This document shows positions 51,931 to 62,198 of a DNA stretch of 64,000 bases, one piece after another. The notes below the pieces were generated by a model, which did no database searches, was not told where the DNA came from, and saw nothing but the letters and a program-made list of their open reading frames with translations. The position numbers were made by a program, and so were the translations under genes. This DNA is from Bacteroidaceae bacterium (lineage in GTDB: Bacteria; Bacteroidota; Bacteroidia; Bacteroidales; Bacteroidaceae): the NCBI GenBank assembly GCA_017615835.1, contig JAFZZI010000009.1:45906-109905 (forward strand), given 5' to 3'. Numbering within the stretch: position 1 is the first letter of the stretch; each line of letters begins with the position of its first letter.

Positions 51931-52350
51931 ATGGGAAAGAGAAAACATTTGGCAGCTGAGAAGGCTAAAGAGGCTCGCAAGAGCCAGTTTTTTGCCAAGC
52001 TGAACGGTGTTCCTTCATCTCCTCGCAAGATGCGTCTTGTAGTGGATATGATTCGTGGAATGGAGGTAAACCGAGCACTTGGTACTCTTCGTTTCTCAAA
52101 CAAGTCTGCCTCGAAGGATGTGGAGAAGGTACTTCGTTCGGCCATTGCCAATTGGGAACAGAAGAATGAACGCAAGGCCGAAACCGGAGAATTGTTCATA
52201 AGTAAGGTTTTTGTTGACGAAGGTGCAACAATTAAGAGATTGAGGCCTGCTCCTCAGGGAAGAGGTTATCGTATCCGGAAGCGTTCTAACCATATTACGC
52301 TTTTCGTAGATACAAAGACTGCAACCAGTACTAACGACAATCAAGAGTAA
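51931..52350 (+). CDS. rplV: 50S ribosomal protein L22
   Basis: 139 residues. [24 protein letters not shown] and [31 protein letters not shown], the latter being the tunnel beta-hairpin where macrolide-resistance changes map in other species. A lysine- and alanine-rich N-terminal extension of about 12 residues precedes the core, typical for Bacteroidetes. Confidence 0.98.
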   Translation: MGKRKHLAAEKAKEARKSQFFAKLNGVPSSPRKMRLVVDMIRGMEVNRALGTLRFSNKSASKDVEKVLRSAIANWEQKNERKAETGELFISKVFVDEGATIKRLRPAPQGRGYRIRKRSNHITLFVDTKTATSTNDNQE

Positions 52351-52355
52351 GTGAG

Positions 52356-53075
52356 ATGGGACAGAAAGTTAATCCAATAAGCAATCGTCTGGGTATTATC
52401 AGAGGTTGGGACTCAAGTTGGTTTGGCAAGTATGACGAGCGTTTGCTTGAGGATACTGAGATCCGCAAGTACTTGAATGCCCGTTTGGCTAAGGCCAGTG
52501 TTTCGAGAATTGTCATCGAGCGTACTCTCAAACTTGTTACCATTACGGTATGCACTTCGCGTCCGGGGTTGATTATAGGAAAGGGTGGTACTGAGGTTGA
52601 CAAACTCAAAGAAGAGTTGAAAAAGATAACCGACAAGGAGATTCAGATTAACATCTATGAGATCAAGAAACCTGAACTCGATGCCGTTATCGTAGCAAAT
52701 AACATCGCTCGCCAGGTGGAGGGCAAGATTGCATATCGCCGCGCGATTAAGATGGCTGTTGCAAATACTATGAGGATGGGTGCCGAGGGTATTAAGGTGC
52801 AGATTTCCGGACGACTGAATGGCGCAGAGATGGCACGTTCAGAAATGTATAAGGAAGGACGTACTCCTTTGCATACTTTCCGTGCAGACATTGATTACTG
52901 TCAGGCTACCGCCATCACTAAGGTGGGCGCTCAAGGTATAAAGGTCTGGATTTGCCGCGGCGAAGTTTATGAGAAGAGAGACCTGTCTCCCAATTTCTCA
53001 CAGAGCAAGGATATGGGTCGAGGTGGCGATAGAGGAGGCAAGCCCTTCAAAAAGAGAAACAAATCAAACCGCTAA
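52356..53075 (+). CDS. rpsC: 30S ribosomal protein S3
   Basis: 239 residues. [23 protein letters not shown], the KH domain [18 protein letters not shown] and [25 protein letters not shown] are S3. It lines the mRNA entry channel. The C-terminal tail is Gly/Arg/Lys-rich ([19 protein letters not shown]). 5 bp after rplV. Confidence 0.99.
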   Translation: MGQKVNPISNRLGIIRGWDSSWFGKYDERLLEDTEIRKYLNARLAKASVSRIVIERTLKLVTITVCTSRPGLIIGKGGTEVDKLKEELKKITDKEIQINIYEIKKPELDAVIVANNIARQVEGKIAYRRAIKMAVANTMRMGAEGIKVQISGRLNGAEMARSEMYKEGRTPLHTFRADIDYCQATAITKVGAQGIKVWICRGEVYEKRDLSPNFSQSKDMGRGGDRGGKPFKKRNKSNR

Positions 53076-53113
53076 TCGGTTTTTAAGTGAAACTGTAAAT
53101 AGTAATTGAATTT

Positions 53114-53542
53114 ATGTTACAGCCTAAAAGGACAAAATATAGAAGAATGCAGAACGGCCGCAGCAAAGGGAATGCCCAGAGAGGCAACCAGCTTGCTTTT
53201 GGCTCTTTCGGCATAAAGTCTATGGATACTATCTGGCTCACAGGACGTCAGCTTGAAGCTGCTCGTGTTGCTGTTACACGTTACATGCAACGACAAGGAC
53301 AGATATGGATCCGTGTGTTCCCTGATAAACCTATAACCAAGAAGCCGCTTGACGTTCGTATGGGTAAAGGTAAGGGTGATGTAGAAGGTTATGTGTTTCC
53401 TGTAACTCCAGGTCGCATAATTATTGAAGCTGACGGAGTTCCTTTTGCAGTTGCAAAGGAGGCCCTGCGTCTGGCTGCTCAGAAACTGCCGGTCACAACC
53501 AAGTTCGTGGTAAGGCGTGACTACGATTTTAAGAACGAATAA
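53114..53542 (+). CDS. rplP: 50S ribosomal protein L16
   Basis: 142 residues. [49 protein letters not shown] and the C-terminal [13 protein letters not shown] identify L16, near the A-site tRNA. MGKGKG carries the arginine/lysine loop region that is hydroxylated in some species. Confidence 0.99.
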   Translation: MLQPKRTKYRRMQNGRSKGNAQRGNQLAFGSFGIKSMDTIWLTGRQLEAARVAVTRYMQRQGQIWIRVFPDKPITKKPLDVRMGKGKGDVEGYVFPVTPGRIIIEADGVPFAVAKEALRLAAQKLPVTTKFVVRRDYDFKNE

Positions 53543-53562
53543 CAGATTTAAAACCACGCATT

Positions 53563-53757
53563 ATGAAGAATAGTGAAATCAGAGAGTTGTCGACTCAGGA
53601 GCTTGCAGAACGCATTGATGCTGAGGCAGCTAATTATAAAGTAATGGTTTTGAATCATGCTATTTCTCCTCTGGAGAATCCGACTCAGATTCAAAAGCTT
53701 CGTCGGGATATTGCCAGGATGAAAACTGAAATGAGAAGGAGGGAACTTAACAAATAA
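53563..53757 (+). CDS. rpmC: 50S ribosomal protein L29
   Basis: 64 residues. KNSEIRELSTQELAERIDAEAANY followed by NPTQIQKLRRDIARMKTEMRRRE, the two-helix L29 hairpin at the tunnel exit. Slightly different from the common LKELRxELxxLRFxxA pattern but clear by order and shape, between rplP and rpsQ. Confidence 0.97.
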   Translation: MKNSEIRELSTQELAERIDAEAANYKVMVLNHAISPLENPTQIQKLRRDIARMKTEMRRRELNK

Positions 53758-53769
53758 AGATTATTTCTC

Positions 53770-54027
53770 ATGAATGATAGAAATTTGCGCAAGGAGCGCC
53801 AGGGTGTCGTAATAAGCGATAAGATGGACAAAACCATCGTGGTTCTCTCCGTTTTCAAAGAGAAACATCCTATCTATGGCAAGTTTGTCAGAAAGACGAA
53901 GAAGTATCATGCACATGACGAGAACAATGAGTGCGGAATTGGTGATACCGTTCGCATTATGGAAACCCGTCCTCTGAGCAAGACCAAGAGATGGAGATTA
54001 ATTGAAATTGTTGAAAAGGCTAAGTAA
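53770..54027 (+). CDS. rpsQ: 30S ribosomal protein S17
   Basis: 85 residues. [44 protein letters not shown] and [24 protein letters not shown]17, an early-binding OB-fold protein of the 30S body. rplN starts 2 bp after its stop. Confidence 0.99.
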   Translation: MNDRNLRKERQGVVISDKMDKTIVVLSVFKEKHPIYGKFVRKTKKYHAHDENNECGIGDTVRIMETRPLSKTKRWRLIEIVEKAK

Positions 54028-54029
54028 TT

Positions 54030-54395
54030 ATGATACAGCAGGAATCCAGACTTACAGTATGTGATAACAGCGGTGCTAAAGAGTGCCTCTGCATCCGTGT
54101 TCTGGGCGGTACCAAGAAGCGTTATGCAACGGTAGGTGACACTATCGTGGTTACGGTAAAGAGTGTCATTCCTTCAAGTGAACTTAAGAAAGGTACTGTT
54201 TCAAAGGCTTTGATAGTTCGTACCAAGAAGGAGATACGTCGTACAGACGGTTCTTATATACGTTTTGATGACAATGCTTGTGTATTGCTTGCTAATACCG
54301 GTGAGATAAGGGGAAGCCGTATCTTCGGTCCGGTTGCCCGCGAACTGCGTGCAGTCAATATGAAGGTTGTTTCTCTTGCTCCTGAAGTACTTTAA
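54030..54395 (+). CDS. rplN: 50S ribosomal protein L14
   Basis: 121 residues. [28 protein letters not shown] and [32 protein letters not shown] are L14, which contacts the 30S subunit in bridges B5 and B8 and is the docking site of the silencing factor RsfS. Confidence 0.99.
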   Translation: MIQQESRLTVCDNSGAKECLCIRVLGGTKKRYATVGDTIVVTVKSVIPSSELKKGTVSKALIVRTKKEIRRTDGSYIRFDDNACVLLANTGEIRGSRIFGPVARELRAVNMKVVSLAPEVL

Positions 54396-54413
54396 TCACA
54401 AAAGTTAAAAGAA

Positions 54414-54734
54414 ATGAGTAAGTTACATATTAAGAAAAACGACACTGTTTTTGTCAATGCCGGTGAGGATAAAGGCAAGACGGGGCGTGTTCTCAAGGTT
54501 CTCGTGAAGGATAACAGAGCTATAGTTGAGGGAATCAATATCGTTTCCAAACACACAAAGCCCAGCTCAAAAAATCCTCAAGGAGGAATTATCAAGCAGG
54601 AGGCTCCCATCCATATTTCCAATCTGAATGTGGTGGACTCAAAGACAGGAGCTCCAACCCGCATCGGCCGCAGAAGGAATGATGATGGTAAGTTAGTACG
54701 TTATTCCAAAAAAACAGGAGAGGAGATTAAATAA
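54414..54734 (+). CDS. rplX: 50S ribosomal protein L24
   Basis: 106 residues. [27 protein letters not shown] is the KOW motif; [19 protein letters not shown] follows. Assembly initiator of the large subunit. Its TAA overlaps the rplE ATG (TAATG). Confidence 0.99.
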   Translation: MSKLHIKKNDTVFVNAGEDKGKTGRVLKVLVKDNRAIVEGINIVSKHTKPSSKNPQGGIIKQEAPIHISNLNVVDSKTGAPTRIGRRRNDDGKLVRYSKKTGEEIK

Positions 54735-55294
54735 TGAGCAACACTGCAAGTCTTAAGAATGAGTATGCCGAGCGAATTGCTCCGGCATTAAAGGAGAAGT
54801 TCCACTATTCTTCTTCAATGCAGGTTCCTGTCCTGAAGAAGATTGTCATCAATCAAGGTCTCGGCAAACTTGCCATAGCGGACAAGAAGATGATTGATGT
54901 CGCCATAAACGAGTTGACTACTATTACTGGTCAGAAGGCTGTTGCTACCCTTTCAAAGAAAGATATAGCAAACTTCAAGTTACGCAAGAAGATGCCGATC
55001 GGAGTTATGGTAACGTTGCGCGGGGAGCGTATGTATGAGTTCCTTGAGAGACTCGTGCGCGTTGCACTACCACGTATCCGCGATTTCAAGGGTATTGAAA
55101 GTAAGCTTGATGGTATGGGTAACTATTCACTGGGTATTCAGGAACAGATTATTTTCCCTGAGATCAATATTGACAGTATTACCCGTATTCTCGGTATGAA
55201 CATTACCTTTGTTACTTCAGCGAAGACTGATGAAGAAGGTTATGCTTTGCTTAAGGAGTTTGGTCTTCCTTTCAAATCTGAATCTAAAAATTAA
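54734..55294 (+). CDS. rplE: 50S ribosomal protein L5
   Basis: 186 residues. [55 protein letters not shown] and [14 protein letters not shown] are L5. It binds 5S rRNA and the P-site tRNA. Coupled to rplX by one-base overlap. Confidence 0.99.
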   Translation: MSNTASLKNEYAERIAPALKEKFHYSSSMQVPVLKKIVINQGLGKLAIADKKMIDVAINELTTITGQKAVATLSKKDIANFKLRKKMPIGVMVTLRGERMYEFLERLVRVALPRIRDFKGIESKLDGMGNYSLGIQEQIIFPEINIDSITRILGMNITFVTSAKTDEEGYALLKEFGLPFKSESKN

Positions 55295-55300
55295 ATCCAT

Positions 55301-55600
55301 ATGGCAAAGGAATCTATGAAGGCCCGTGAGGTCAAGCGCGCAAGGATGGCTGCAAAGTATGCGGAAAAGCGTGCTGCGTTGAAGGAAATTGTCCGCACCG
55401 GTGAACCAGTGGCCGCTTATGAGGCAGCCCAGAAGTTGCAGGACCTTCCATACAACTCGAACCCCATACGTCAGCACAACCGTTGCAAGCTGACAGGTCG
55501 TCCAAAGGGTTATCTCCGAAAGTTTGGCCTTTCCCGTATTCAGTTCCGTGAGATGGCATCTCAGGGACTTATCCCGGGTGTCCGTAAGGCGAGCTGGTAG
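55301..55600 (+). CDS. rpsN: 30S ribosomal protein S14 (zinc-independent form)
   Basis: 99 residues. [26 protein letters not shown] and the C-terminal [39 protein letters not shown] are S14. The CxxC pairs of the zinc-binding short form are absent, so it is the longer C-minus type. Between rplE and rpsH as usual. Confidence 0.99.
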   Translation: MAKESMKAREVKRARMAAKYAEKRAALKEIVRTGEPVAAYEAAQKLQDLPYNSNPIRQHNRCKLTGRPKGYLRKFGLSRIQFREMASQGLIPGVRKASW

Positions 55601-55665
55601 TCAGTGTGAAAAGAGAGTTTATTAAATATTGTCAGGAATGACCTGATCAATTTAAGTGTTTTTTT

Positions 55666-56061
55666 ATGACAGATCCTATTGCAGATTATTTGACGAGGTT
55701 GCGCAATGCCATTCAGGCAAAGCATAAGGTTGTTGAAATACCAGCCTCGAATCTTAAAAAGGAAATTACCAAAATCCTTTTTGAGAAGGGTTACATCTTG
55801 AACTACAAGTTTGTTGAAGACGGACCTCAGGGTACTATTAAGGTTGCCCTCAAATATGATCCGGTTAATAAGTGCAATGCCATTAGGAAACTTGAGAGAG
55901 TTTCAACTCCAGGCTTGCGCCGCTATACCGGTTATCGTGAAATGCCGAGAGTTATTAATGGTCTGGGTATTGCCATAATATCCACATCCAAGGGTGTAAT
56001 GACAGACAAGGAGGCTTCGCAGCTCCAGATTGGCGGCGAGGTGCTTTGCTACGTCTATTAA
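55666..56061 (+). CDS. rpsH: 30S ribosomal protein S8
   Basis: 131 residues. [33 protein letters not shown] and the C-terminal [28 protein letters not shown] are S8. Binds 16S rRNA helix 21; in E. coli it represses the spc operon, not shown here. Confidence 0.99.
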   Translation: MTDPIADYLTRLRNAIQAKHKVVEIPASNLKKEITKILFEKGYILNYKFVEDGPQGTIKVALKYDPVNKCNAIRKLERVSTPGLRRYTGYREMPRVINGLGIAIISTSKGVMTDKEASQLQIGGEVLCYVY

Positions 56062-56077
56062 CAGAAGGAGATAGATT

Positions 56078-56647
56078 ATGTCAAGAATCGGAAAATTGCC
56101 TATTCATATTCCTGCTGGAGTGACTGTAAACTTCCAGGATGGCGTTATTACGGTCAAGGGCCCGAAGGGAACCCTTTCGCAGAGTATCAATCCTGCTGTT
56201 AATGTCACAATTGAGGATGGAAACATCTCTTTTGCCGAGAATCCTGAGTTGCTTCAGGATAATACTAAGCAGCGTCACGCCTTTCATGGCCTTTACCGTG
56301 CATTGGTAAACAATATGGTTAAGGGAGTGTCGGAGGGTTTCAAGGCCGAGCTTGAGGTCGTCGGTGTTGGATATCGTGTGTCAAATGAAGGTAATGTCCT
56401 TAGATTTGACCTGCTTTATTCACATTCTATTGTAATGCAGCTTCCTCCGGAAGTCAAGGTTGAAACCAAATCGGAGAGAAATAAGAATCCGCTGATTATC
56501 CTTGAGTCTTGCGATAAACAGCTTTTAGGCCAGATTTGTGCAAAGATTCGTTCTTTCCGTAAGCCGGAACCTTATAAGGGTAAGGGTATTAAGTTTGTAG
56601 GCGAAGTGCTTCGCAGGAAATCGGGTAAATCGGCTGCTGCCAAGTAA
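56078..56647 (+). CDS. rplF: 50S ribosomal protein L6
   Basis: 189 residues. SRIGKLPIHIPAGVTVNFQDGVITVKGPKG and EPYKGKGIKFVGEVLRRKSGKSAA are L6. Slightly longer than the 177-residue E. coli protein. AAGGAG at 56065-56070, 7 nt before the ATG, is a strong Shine-Dalgarno, uncommon among its neighbours. Confidence 0.99.
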   Translation: MSRIGKLPIHIPAGVTVNFQDGVITVKGPKGTLSQSINPAVNVTIEDGNISFAENPELLQDNTKQRHAFHGLYRALVNNMVKGVSEGFKAELEVVGVGYRVSNEGNVLRFDLLYSHSIVMQLPPEVKVETKSERNKNPLIILESCDKQLLGQICAKIRSFRKPEPYKGKGIKFVGEVLRRKSGKSAAAK

Positions 56648-56669
56648 TTACAATTAAACAAGTAAGAAT

Positions 56670-57011
56670 ATGTCAGCAAAATCAGAAAGACGAACCAAGA
56701 TAAAGTTTCGTGTGCGTAATAAGATTTCCGGTACTACGGAATGTCCGCGTATGAGTGTTTTCAGAAGCAACAAGCAGATATACGTTCAGGTTATTGATGA
56801 TCTGAAAGGGGTTACCTTAGTTGCAGCATCATCTCTCGGACTTGAGAAGATGCAGAAAAAAGAACAGGCTGCAAAGGTCGGTGAACTTATAGCTCAGAAA
56901 GCCAAGGATGCCGGTATCACCAAAGTGGTGTTTGATCGTAACGGTTATTTGTACCATGGCAGGATTAAAGAGTTGGCAGAAGCTGCCCGTAAAGGCGGTC
57001 TTAACTTTTAA
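56670..57011 (+). CDS. rplR: 50S ribosomal protein L18
   Basis: 113 residues. [37 protein letters not shown] and [28 protein letters not shown] are L18, which binds 5S rRNA in the central protuberance. 12 bp before rpsE. Confidence 0.99.
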   Translation: MSAKSERRTKIKFRVRNKISGTTECPRMSVFRSNKQIYVQVIDDLKGVTLVAASSLGLEKMQKKEQAAKVGELIAQKAKDAGITKVVFDRNGYLYHGRIKELAEAARKGGLNF

Positions 57012-57023
57012 CAAACGGTAACT

Positions 57024-57533
57024 ATGAACAATAAAGTAAGAGTTCCGAGCGATGTAGAGCTCAAGGATAGGCTTGTCGCTATCAACCGTGTGACAAAGGT
57101 TACAAAAGGTGGACGTACGTTCAGTTTTGCAGCAATTGTAGTTGTTGGTGACGGCAATGGTGTAATTGGTCTTGGACTGGGTAAAGCCAGCGAGGTTACC
57201 GCTGCAATAGCAAAAGGTGTTGAGGCTGCAAAGAAGGATTTAATCCGCGTGCCGGTTCTTAAGGGTACCATACCTCATGAGCAGACTGCCCGTTTTGGTG
57301 GTGCTGAGGTTTTCATGAAACCTGCAGCGCCCGGTACCGGTGTCGTCGCCGGTGGTGCCATGCGTGCAGTTCTTGAGAGCGTGGGTATTACGGATGTACT
57401 TGCCAAGTCTAAGGGATCTTCAAATCCCCACAATCTTGTCAAGGCAACTCTAAAGGCTCTGTCAGAGATGCGTGACGCCCGCATGGTGGCTGAAAATAGA
57501 GGCGTTTCTTTGAATAAGGTATTTAACGGATAA
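57024..57533 (+). CDS. rpsE: 30S ribosomal protein S5
   Basis: 169 residues. [46 protein letters not shown] and [39 protein letters not shown] are S5, which takes part in decoding accuracy and mRNA unwinding. A perfect AGGAGG for rpmD lies just after its stop. Confidence 0.99.
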   Translation: MNNKVRVPSDVELKDRLVAINRVTKVTKGGRTFSFAAIVVVGDGNGVIGLGLGKASEVTAAIAKGVEAAKKDLIRVPVLKGTIPHEQTARFGGAEVFMKPAAPGTGVVAGGAMRAVLESVGITDVLAKSKGSSNPHNLVKATLKALSEMRDARMVAENRGVSLNKVFNG

Positions 57534-57550
57534 GGAAGGAGGTTAGTTGT

Positions 57551-57727
57551 ATGGCTACTATTAAAATCAAGCAGACAAAGAGTCGCATTGGAGTTCCTGG
57601 CGATCAGTCAAGGACTTTAGATGCACTTGGGCTTCGTAAACTCAACAAGGTCGTTGAACTGGAAGACAATCCGTCAATCAGAGGTATGATATATAAGGTC
57701 AGACATCTGGTAACCGTTATTGAATAA
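57551..57727 (+). CDS. rpmD: 50S ribosomal protein L30
   Basis: 58 residues: [20 protein letters not shown], then [36 protein letters not shown], the complete L30 pattern. Short but unambiguous between rpsE and rplO. Its AGGAGG at 57537-57542, 8 nt before the ATG, is the clearest Shine-Dalgarno in the window. Confidence 0.98.
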   Translation: MATIKIKQTKSRIGVPGDQSRTLDALGLRKLNKVVELEDNPSIRGMIYKVRHLVTVIE

Positions 57728-57744
57728 CTTAAAGCAACATTATT

Positions 57745-58191
57745 ATGAAGTTAAATACGTTAAAGCCGGCAGAAGGCTCAACCAAGTCCAGAAAGAGGAT
57801 TGGTCGCGGACCGGGCTCAGGTCTGGGAGGTACTTCCACAAGGGGTAGCAAAGGCGCTAAGTCACGTTCTGGTTATTCAAGAAAGATTGGATTTGAAGGC
57901 GGTCAGATGCCGTTGCAACGTCTTGTTCCTAAGTTCGGTTTCAAGAATATCAACCGCGTTGAGTACAAGGCTGTAAATCTTGATTCCATTCAAGCGCTTG
58001 CTGACAGGAAAGGACTTGATAAAGTGACTAGAAATGACATTGTAGAAGCAGGTTTGGCTTCTTCGAAGCAACTTGTCAAGATTCTTGCCTGCGGTCAACT
58101 GACCCGTAAGATTGATGTGGAAGCCAACGCTTTCTCAAAGACAGCAGAAGCCGCTATTGAAGCTGTTGGTGGAACTGTCATTAAACTTTGA
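57745..58191 (+). CDS. rplO: 50S ribosomal protein L15
   Basis: 148 residues. MKLNTLKPAEGSTKSRKRIGRGPGSGLGGTSTRGSKGAKSRSGYSRKIGFEGGQMPLQRLVPKFGF is L15 from end to end of its N-terminal half. Late assembly protein at the base of the central protuberance. secY begins 5 bp after its stop. Confidence 0.99.
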   Translation: MKLNTLKPAEGSTKSRKRIGRGPGSGLGGTSTRGSKGAKSRSGYSRKIGFEGGQMPLQRLVPKFGFKNINRVEYKAVNLDSIQALADRKGLDKVTRNDIVEAGLASSKQLVKILACGQLTRKIDVEANAFSKTAEAAIEAVGGTVIKL

Positions 58192-58196
58192 AACCA

Positions 58197-59600
58197 ATGG
58201 ATGATAATATTCTGAAATATGTCATAATATTTGCGGTAGTTGCGATTGTCGCCTATGTAATAGTAAAGAACTGGGAGACTATCAAGAATATCTCAAAGAT
58301 TGAGGACTTGAGAAAACGCATCCTTACAACGGTGCTGTTTATAGCAGTGTACCGTTTGGGAAGTCATGTCCTTCTTCCGGGCATTGATGCGGAAATGCTT
58401 GTCAATCTGCGTCGTCAGACAAGTACTGGACTTCTGTCCCTACTGGATATGTTCTCAGGAGGTGCTTTCTCAAATGCATCGATTTTCGCTCTTGGCATCA
58501 TGCCTTATATTTCAGCTTCCATTGTTCTACAGTTGCTTACCATAGCAGTTCCAAGTTTCCAGAAGCTTCAGAAAGAGGGCGAGAGTGGTAGAATGAAGAT
58601 TAATCAGTATACTAGATACTTGACATTGATTATTCTGCTTGTTCAAGGACCAGCTTATTTGATAAATCTACAGCATCAGATGGGTGCAGGAATTCATCCT
58701 CCTGTTGATTGGAAGATATTCATTGCCACTTCAACGATTATTCTCATGGCTGGCAGCTCTTTTATCCTTTGGCTTGGAGAACGCATTACGGACAAGGGTA
58801 TAGGAAATGGTGTGTCGTTCATCATCATGGTTGGTATCATCGCCCGTTTCCCTGCTGCTTTCATGCAAGAACTTACATCGCGTCTGTCTTCACAGGGTGC
58901 ATCTGGTGGCGGTCTGGTAATGTTCCTGTTCGAGATAGTGGTTCTTCTTCTTGCTACAGCGGGGACTATTATGCTTGTTCAAGGCGTCCGTAAGGTCCCT
59001 GTACAATATGCAAAGCGTATTGAGGGAGGAAGACAGTTTGGCGGAGCTCGTCAGTATATTCCATTGAAGGTAAATGCAGCCAATGTGATGCCGATAATTT
59101 TTGCGCAGGCTCTGATGTTTATTCCCGTTGCGATTTTCGGCACAGGACAGCAGTCTGGCTTTGTGCTTAAGTTGATGGATACTGACAGTGCTGTATATAA
59201 TTTGATTTATGCAGTCCTTATCATTCTGTTTACTTTGTTCTATACCGCCGTTACTGTCAATCCGCAACAAATGTCTGAGGACTTGAAGCGTAATAATGGT
59301 TTCATTCCCGGTGTCAAGCCTGGGAAGCCGACTGCGGATTATATTGATACTGTTATGTCGAGGATTACATGGCCTGGTGCCATTTTCCTTACAATTGTTG
59401 CGGTTATGCCTGCGTTTGCCCGCCTTTTTGGTGTAAACCAGCAGTTCGCCCAGTTCTTTGGCGGTACTTCACTGATCATTTTGGTCGGTGTTGTGCTGGA
59501 TACATTACAGCAGATCGAAAGTCATCTCTTGATGCGCCATTACGACGGCCTTCTCAAGACTGGACGTATCAAGGGACGTGCAGGTGTTTCAGCATATTGA
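58197..59600 (+). CDS. secY: Protein translocase subunit SecY with an extra N-terminal helix
   Basis: 467 residues from the ATG at 58197. Central channel of the Sec translocon. Familiar blocks: NISKIEDLRKRILTTVLFIAVYRLGSHVLLPGID, GGAFSNASIFALGIMPYISASIVLQLL, EGESGRMKINQYTR, LGERITDKGIGNGVSFIIM, QYAKRIEGGRQFGGARQYIPLKVN. SecY normally opens a few residues before KIEDLRKRI; here residues about 4-23 form an additional hydrophobic stretch ([20 protein letters not shown]). No other ATG, GTG or TTG start is available between that stretch and KIEDL. Confidence 0.97.
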   Translation: MDDNILKYVIIFAVVAIVAYVIVKNWETIKNISKIEDLRKRILTTVLFIAVYRLGSHVLLPGIDAEMLVNLRRQTSTGLLSLLDMFSGGAFSNASIFALGIMPYISASIVLQLLTIAVPSFQKLQKEGESGRMKINQYTRYLTLIILLVQGPAYLINLQHQMGAGIHPPVDWKIFIATSTIILMAGSSFILWLGERITDKGIGNGVSFIIMVGIIARFPAAFMQELTSRLSSQGASGGGLVMFLFEIVVLLLATAGTIMLVQGVRKVPVQYAKRIEGGRQFGGARQYIPLKVNAANVMPIIFAQALMFIPVAIFGTGQQSGFVLKLMDTDSAVYNLIYAVLIILFTLFYTAVTVNPQQMSEDLKRNNGFIPGVKPGKPTADYIDTVMSRITWPGAIFLTIVAVMPAFARLFGVNQQFAQFFGGTSLIILVGVVLDTLQQIESHLLMRHYDGLLKTGRIKGRAGVSAY

Positions 59601-59609
59601 TGACTGTCT

Positions 59610-60407
59610 ATGATTTATCTCAAGACTGAGGAAGAGATATCATTGCTTCGCGAAGCAAATCAGCTTGTCGGTAAGACTCTTGCGGAGGTTGCCAAGCTTA
59701 TTAGGCCAGGTGTTACTACTGCCGAGCTTTCCCGTGTGGCTGAAGAGTTTATACGAGACAATGGCGCCACTCCTACCTTCAAGGGTTTTCCAAATGAAAG
59801 TGGCGAGCCTTTCCCGGCTGCTCTTTGCACATCCGTCAATGAGATGGTCGTTCATGGTATTCCGAACGATGAACCACTCAAAGAAGGTGACATAGTTTCA
59901 GTTGACTGTGGAACATTTCTTAATGGATACTGTGGCGATTCTGCTTATACTTTTTGTGTAGGTGAAGTCGCTCCGGAAATCCACCAGCTTTTGAAGGTCA
60001 CGAAGCAGTCTCTCTATAAAGGTATTGAGAATGCGGTTGCAGGTAGAAGGCTAGGCGATGTAGGAAATGCTGTTCAGAGTTATTGCGAAAGTTTCGGTTA
60101 TGGCGTCGTCCGCGAGTTTGTTGGACACGGCATCGGTAGAGAGATGCATGAGGATCCGTCTGTCCCGAATTACGGAAGGAGAGGAACCGGCATCTTGTTG
60201 AAGAAAGGCATGTGTATAGCAATTGAACCCATGATTACCCTGGGAGATAAAAAAATTATCTTTGTCGGTGATGGGTGGGGTGTCTGTACTATGGATAGGA
60301 AACCTGCAGCGCACTTTGAACATACCGTAGCCGTTTTGGCTGGGAAGGCTGAGATCCTTTCCTCTTTTGACTATGTTGAACAAGTTTTGGGAGATAGAGA
60401 GTTTTAA
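59610..60407 (+). CDS. map: Type I methionine aminopeptidase
   Basis: 265 residues. Removes the N-terminal Met from new proteins. Metal ligands are visible in [20 protein letters not shown] (two Asp), [12 protein letters not shown] (His), IAIEPM (Glu) and [11 protein letters not shown] (Glu). Usual position between secY and infA. Confidence 0.98.
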   Translation: MIYLKTEEEISLLREANQLVGKTLAEVAKLIRPGVTTAELSRVAEEFIRDNGATPTFKGFPNESGEPFPAALCTSVNEMVVHGIPNDEPLKEGDIVSVDCGTFLNGYCGDSAYTFCVGEVAPEIHQLLKVTKQSLYKGIENAVAGRRLGDVGNAVQSYCESFGYGVVREFVGHGIGREMHEDPSVPNYGRRGTGILLKKGMCIAIEPMITLGDKKIIFVGDGWGVCTMDRKPAAHFEHTVAVLAGKAEILSSFDYVEQVLGDREF

Positions 60408-60408
60408 T

Positions 60409-60627
60409 ATGGCAAAACAATCTGCAATTGAACAGGATGGGGTTATCATTGAGGCTTTGTCTAACGCGATGTTCCGCATCAGACTCGAAAATGGACACGA
60501 GATAACCGGACATATTTCAGGAAAGATGAGAATGCACTACATTAAGATTCTTCCTGGAGATAAGGTGCGCGTTGAGATGTCCCCGTATGATCTGTCAAAG
60601 GGCAGGATAGTATTTAGGTACAAATAA
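60409..60627 (+). CDS. infA: Translation initiation factor IF-1
   Basis: 72 residues from the ATG at 60409, one base after the map stop. [53 protein letters not shown] is IF-1. The frame is open upstream inside map, but that extension has no IF-1 character. Confidence 0.99.
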   Translation: MAKQSAIEQDGVIIEALSNAMFRIRLENGHEITGHISGKMRMHYIKILPGDKVRVEMSPYDLSKGRIVFRYK

Positions 60628-60638
60628 AACAAAGCAAT

Positions 60639-60755
60639 ATGAAAGTAAGAGTTTCTTTGAAAAAACGCACGGCTGACTGCAAGATAGTTCGCAGGAAGGG
60701 CCGTCTTTATGTGATCAACAAGAAGAATCCCAAGATGAAGATGCGTCAAGGGTAA
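60639..60755 (+). CDS. rpmJ: 50S ribosomal protein L36 (zinc-free type)
   Basis: 38 residues: [21 protein letters not shown], then [17 protein letters not shown]. Only one cysteine is present, so the four-ligand zinc knuckle of the C-plus form is missing. Order infA-rpmJ-rpsM is conserved. Confidence 0.98.
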   Translation: MKVRVSLKKRTADCKIVRRKGRLYVINKKNPKMKMRQG

Positions 60756-60784
60756 GTCTGAAAAATTATTTGATTAAAAAATAT

Positions 60785-61165
60785 ATGGCAATAAGAATCG
60801 CTGGGGTAGACATCCCGCAAAACAAGAGGGGTGAAATCGCTTTAACCTACATTTTTGGTATTGGTCGCAGCAGCTCTATCAGGATTTTGGAAAAGGCTGG
60901 TGTTGACAAGGACATCAAGGCTCAGGATTGGACTGACGCTCAGGCTGCAGCTATCCGTGAAGTCATTGCTGCAGAGTATAAGGTAGAAGGTGACCTTCGC
61001 AGTGAGGTTCAGCTTAATATCAAGCGACTGATGGACATTGGCTGCTATCGTGGCATACGTCATCGTATTGGTCTGCCTGTACGTGGACAGAGCACCAAGA
61101 ACAATGCCCGTACACGCAAGGGCCGCAAGAAGACTGTCGCTAATAAGAAAAAGGCTACTAAATAA
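60785..61165 (+). CDS. rpsM: 30S ribosomal protein S13
   Basis: 126 residues from the ATG at 60785 ([31 protein letters not shown]); the TTG at 60770 is rejected. [36 protein letters not shown] is the S13 C-terminal signature. It sits at the head, contacting the P-site tRNA and bridge B1. Confidence 0.99.
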   Translation: MAIRIAGVDIPQNKRGEIALTYIFGIGRSSSIRILEKAGVDKDIKAQDWTDAQAAAIREVIAAEYKVEGDLRSEVQLNIKRLMDIGCYRGIRHRIGLPVRGQSTKNNARTRKGRKKTVANKKKATK

Positions 61166-61172
61166 TTGAATC

Positions 61173-61562
61173 ATGGCAAAGAAAACTGTAACAACTAAAA
61201 AGAGAAATGTGAAGGTTGATGCATTAGGACAACTCCATGTCCACTCATCCTTCAATAACATAATCGTTACTCTTGCCAATTCTGAAGGTCAGGTAATATC
61301 CTGGTCATCAGCAGGCAAGATGGGGTTCCGTGGTTCAAAGAAGAATACTCCTTACGCTGCTCAGATGGCCGCAGAAGATTGTTCCAAGGTTGCTTATGAT
61401 CTTGGACTTAGGAAAGTCAAGGCATACGTGAAGGGTCCCGGAAATGGTCGTGAAGGTGCCATCAGAGCTGTGCATGGCGCAGGTATTGAGGTAATTGAGA
61501 TTATTGATGTGACTCCACTGCCGCATAATGGCTGCCGTCCACCGAAAAGAAGAAGAGTTTAA
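61173..61562 (+). CDS. rpsK: 30S ribosomal protein S11
   Basis: 129 residues. [48 protein letters not shown] and [37 protein letters not shown] are S11, on the platform near the anti-Shine-Dalgarno end of 16S rRNA. Confidence 0.99.
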   Translation: MAKKTVTTKKRNVKVDALGQLHVHSSFNNIIVTLANSEGQVISWSSAGKMGFRGSKKNTPYAAQMAAEDCSKVAYDLGLRKVKAYVKGPGNGREGAIRAVHGAGIEVIEIIDVTPLPHNGCRPPKRRRV

Positions 61563-61580
61563 TTTTAATCTGAGAGAAAA

Positions 61581-62186
61581 ATGGCTAGATATACTGGACC
61601 GAAAACTAAGATTGCCCGTAAGTTTGGCGAGCCCATCTATGGTGCTGACAAATCTTTTGAAAACAGAAAGTATCCTCCTGGACAACATGGTAACAACCGC
61701 CGTCGCAAGACTTCTGAATATGGTCTTATGCTTGCAGAGAAGCAGAAGGCTAAATATATGTATGGAGTTCTTGAGAGACAGTTCAGAAATATGTTTGAAA
61801 AGGCTTCCCGTACTGAGGGTATCACTGGTGTCAATCTTCTTCAGTTACTTGAATCGCGTCTTGATAACGTAGTGTTCCGGTTGGGACTCGCAACTAGTCG
61901 TGCTGCTGCGCGTCAACTTGTAAGTCATCGTCACATAGTAGTCGATGGAAAAGTAATCAACATACCTTCATATCAGGTTCTTCCTGGCCAGATTGTCGGC
62001 GTTCGCGAAAGGTCTAAATCACTTGAGGTTATCGATGCCGCCTTGGCAGGTTTCAATCACAGCAAATATCCTTGGATTGAGTGGGACGAGCAGTTTAAGG
62101 CTGGTAAATTCCTGCATAAACCCGAGCGTGAGGATATTCCTGAAAATATCAAGGAACAGTTGATAGTTGAATTGTATTCTAAATAA
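61581..62186 (+). CDS. rpsD: 30S ribosomal protein S4
   Basis: 201 residues. [42 protein letters not shown], then the S4 domain [33 protein letters not shown]. One of the two initiator proteins of 30S assembly. Between rpsK and rpoA as usual. Confidence 0.99.
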   Translation: MARYTGPKTKIARKFGEPIYGADKSFENRKYPPGQHGNNRRRKTSEYGLMLAEKQKAKYMYGVLERQFRNMFEKASRTEGITGVNLLQLLESRLDNVVFRLGLATSRAAARQLVSHRHIVVDGKVINIPSYQVLPGQIVGVRERSKSLEVIDAALAGFNHSKYPWIEWDEQFKAGKFLHKPEREDIPENIKEQLIVELYSK

Positions 62187-62198
62187 ATTTGTATTCAA

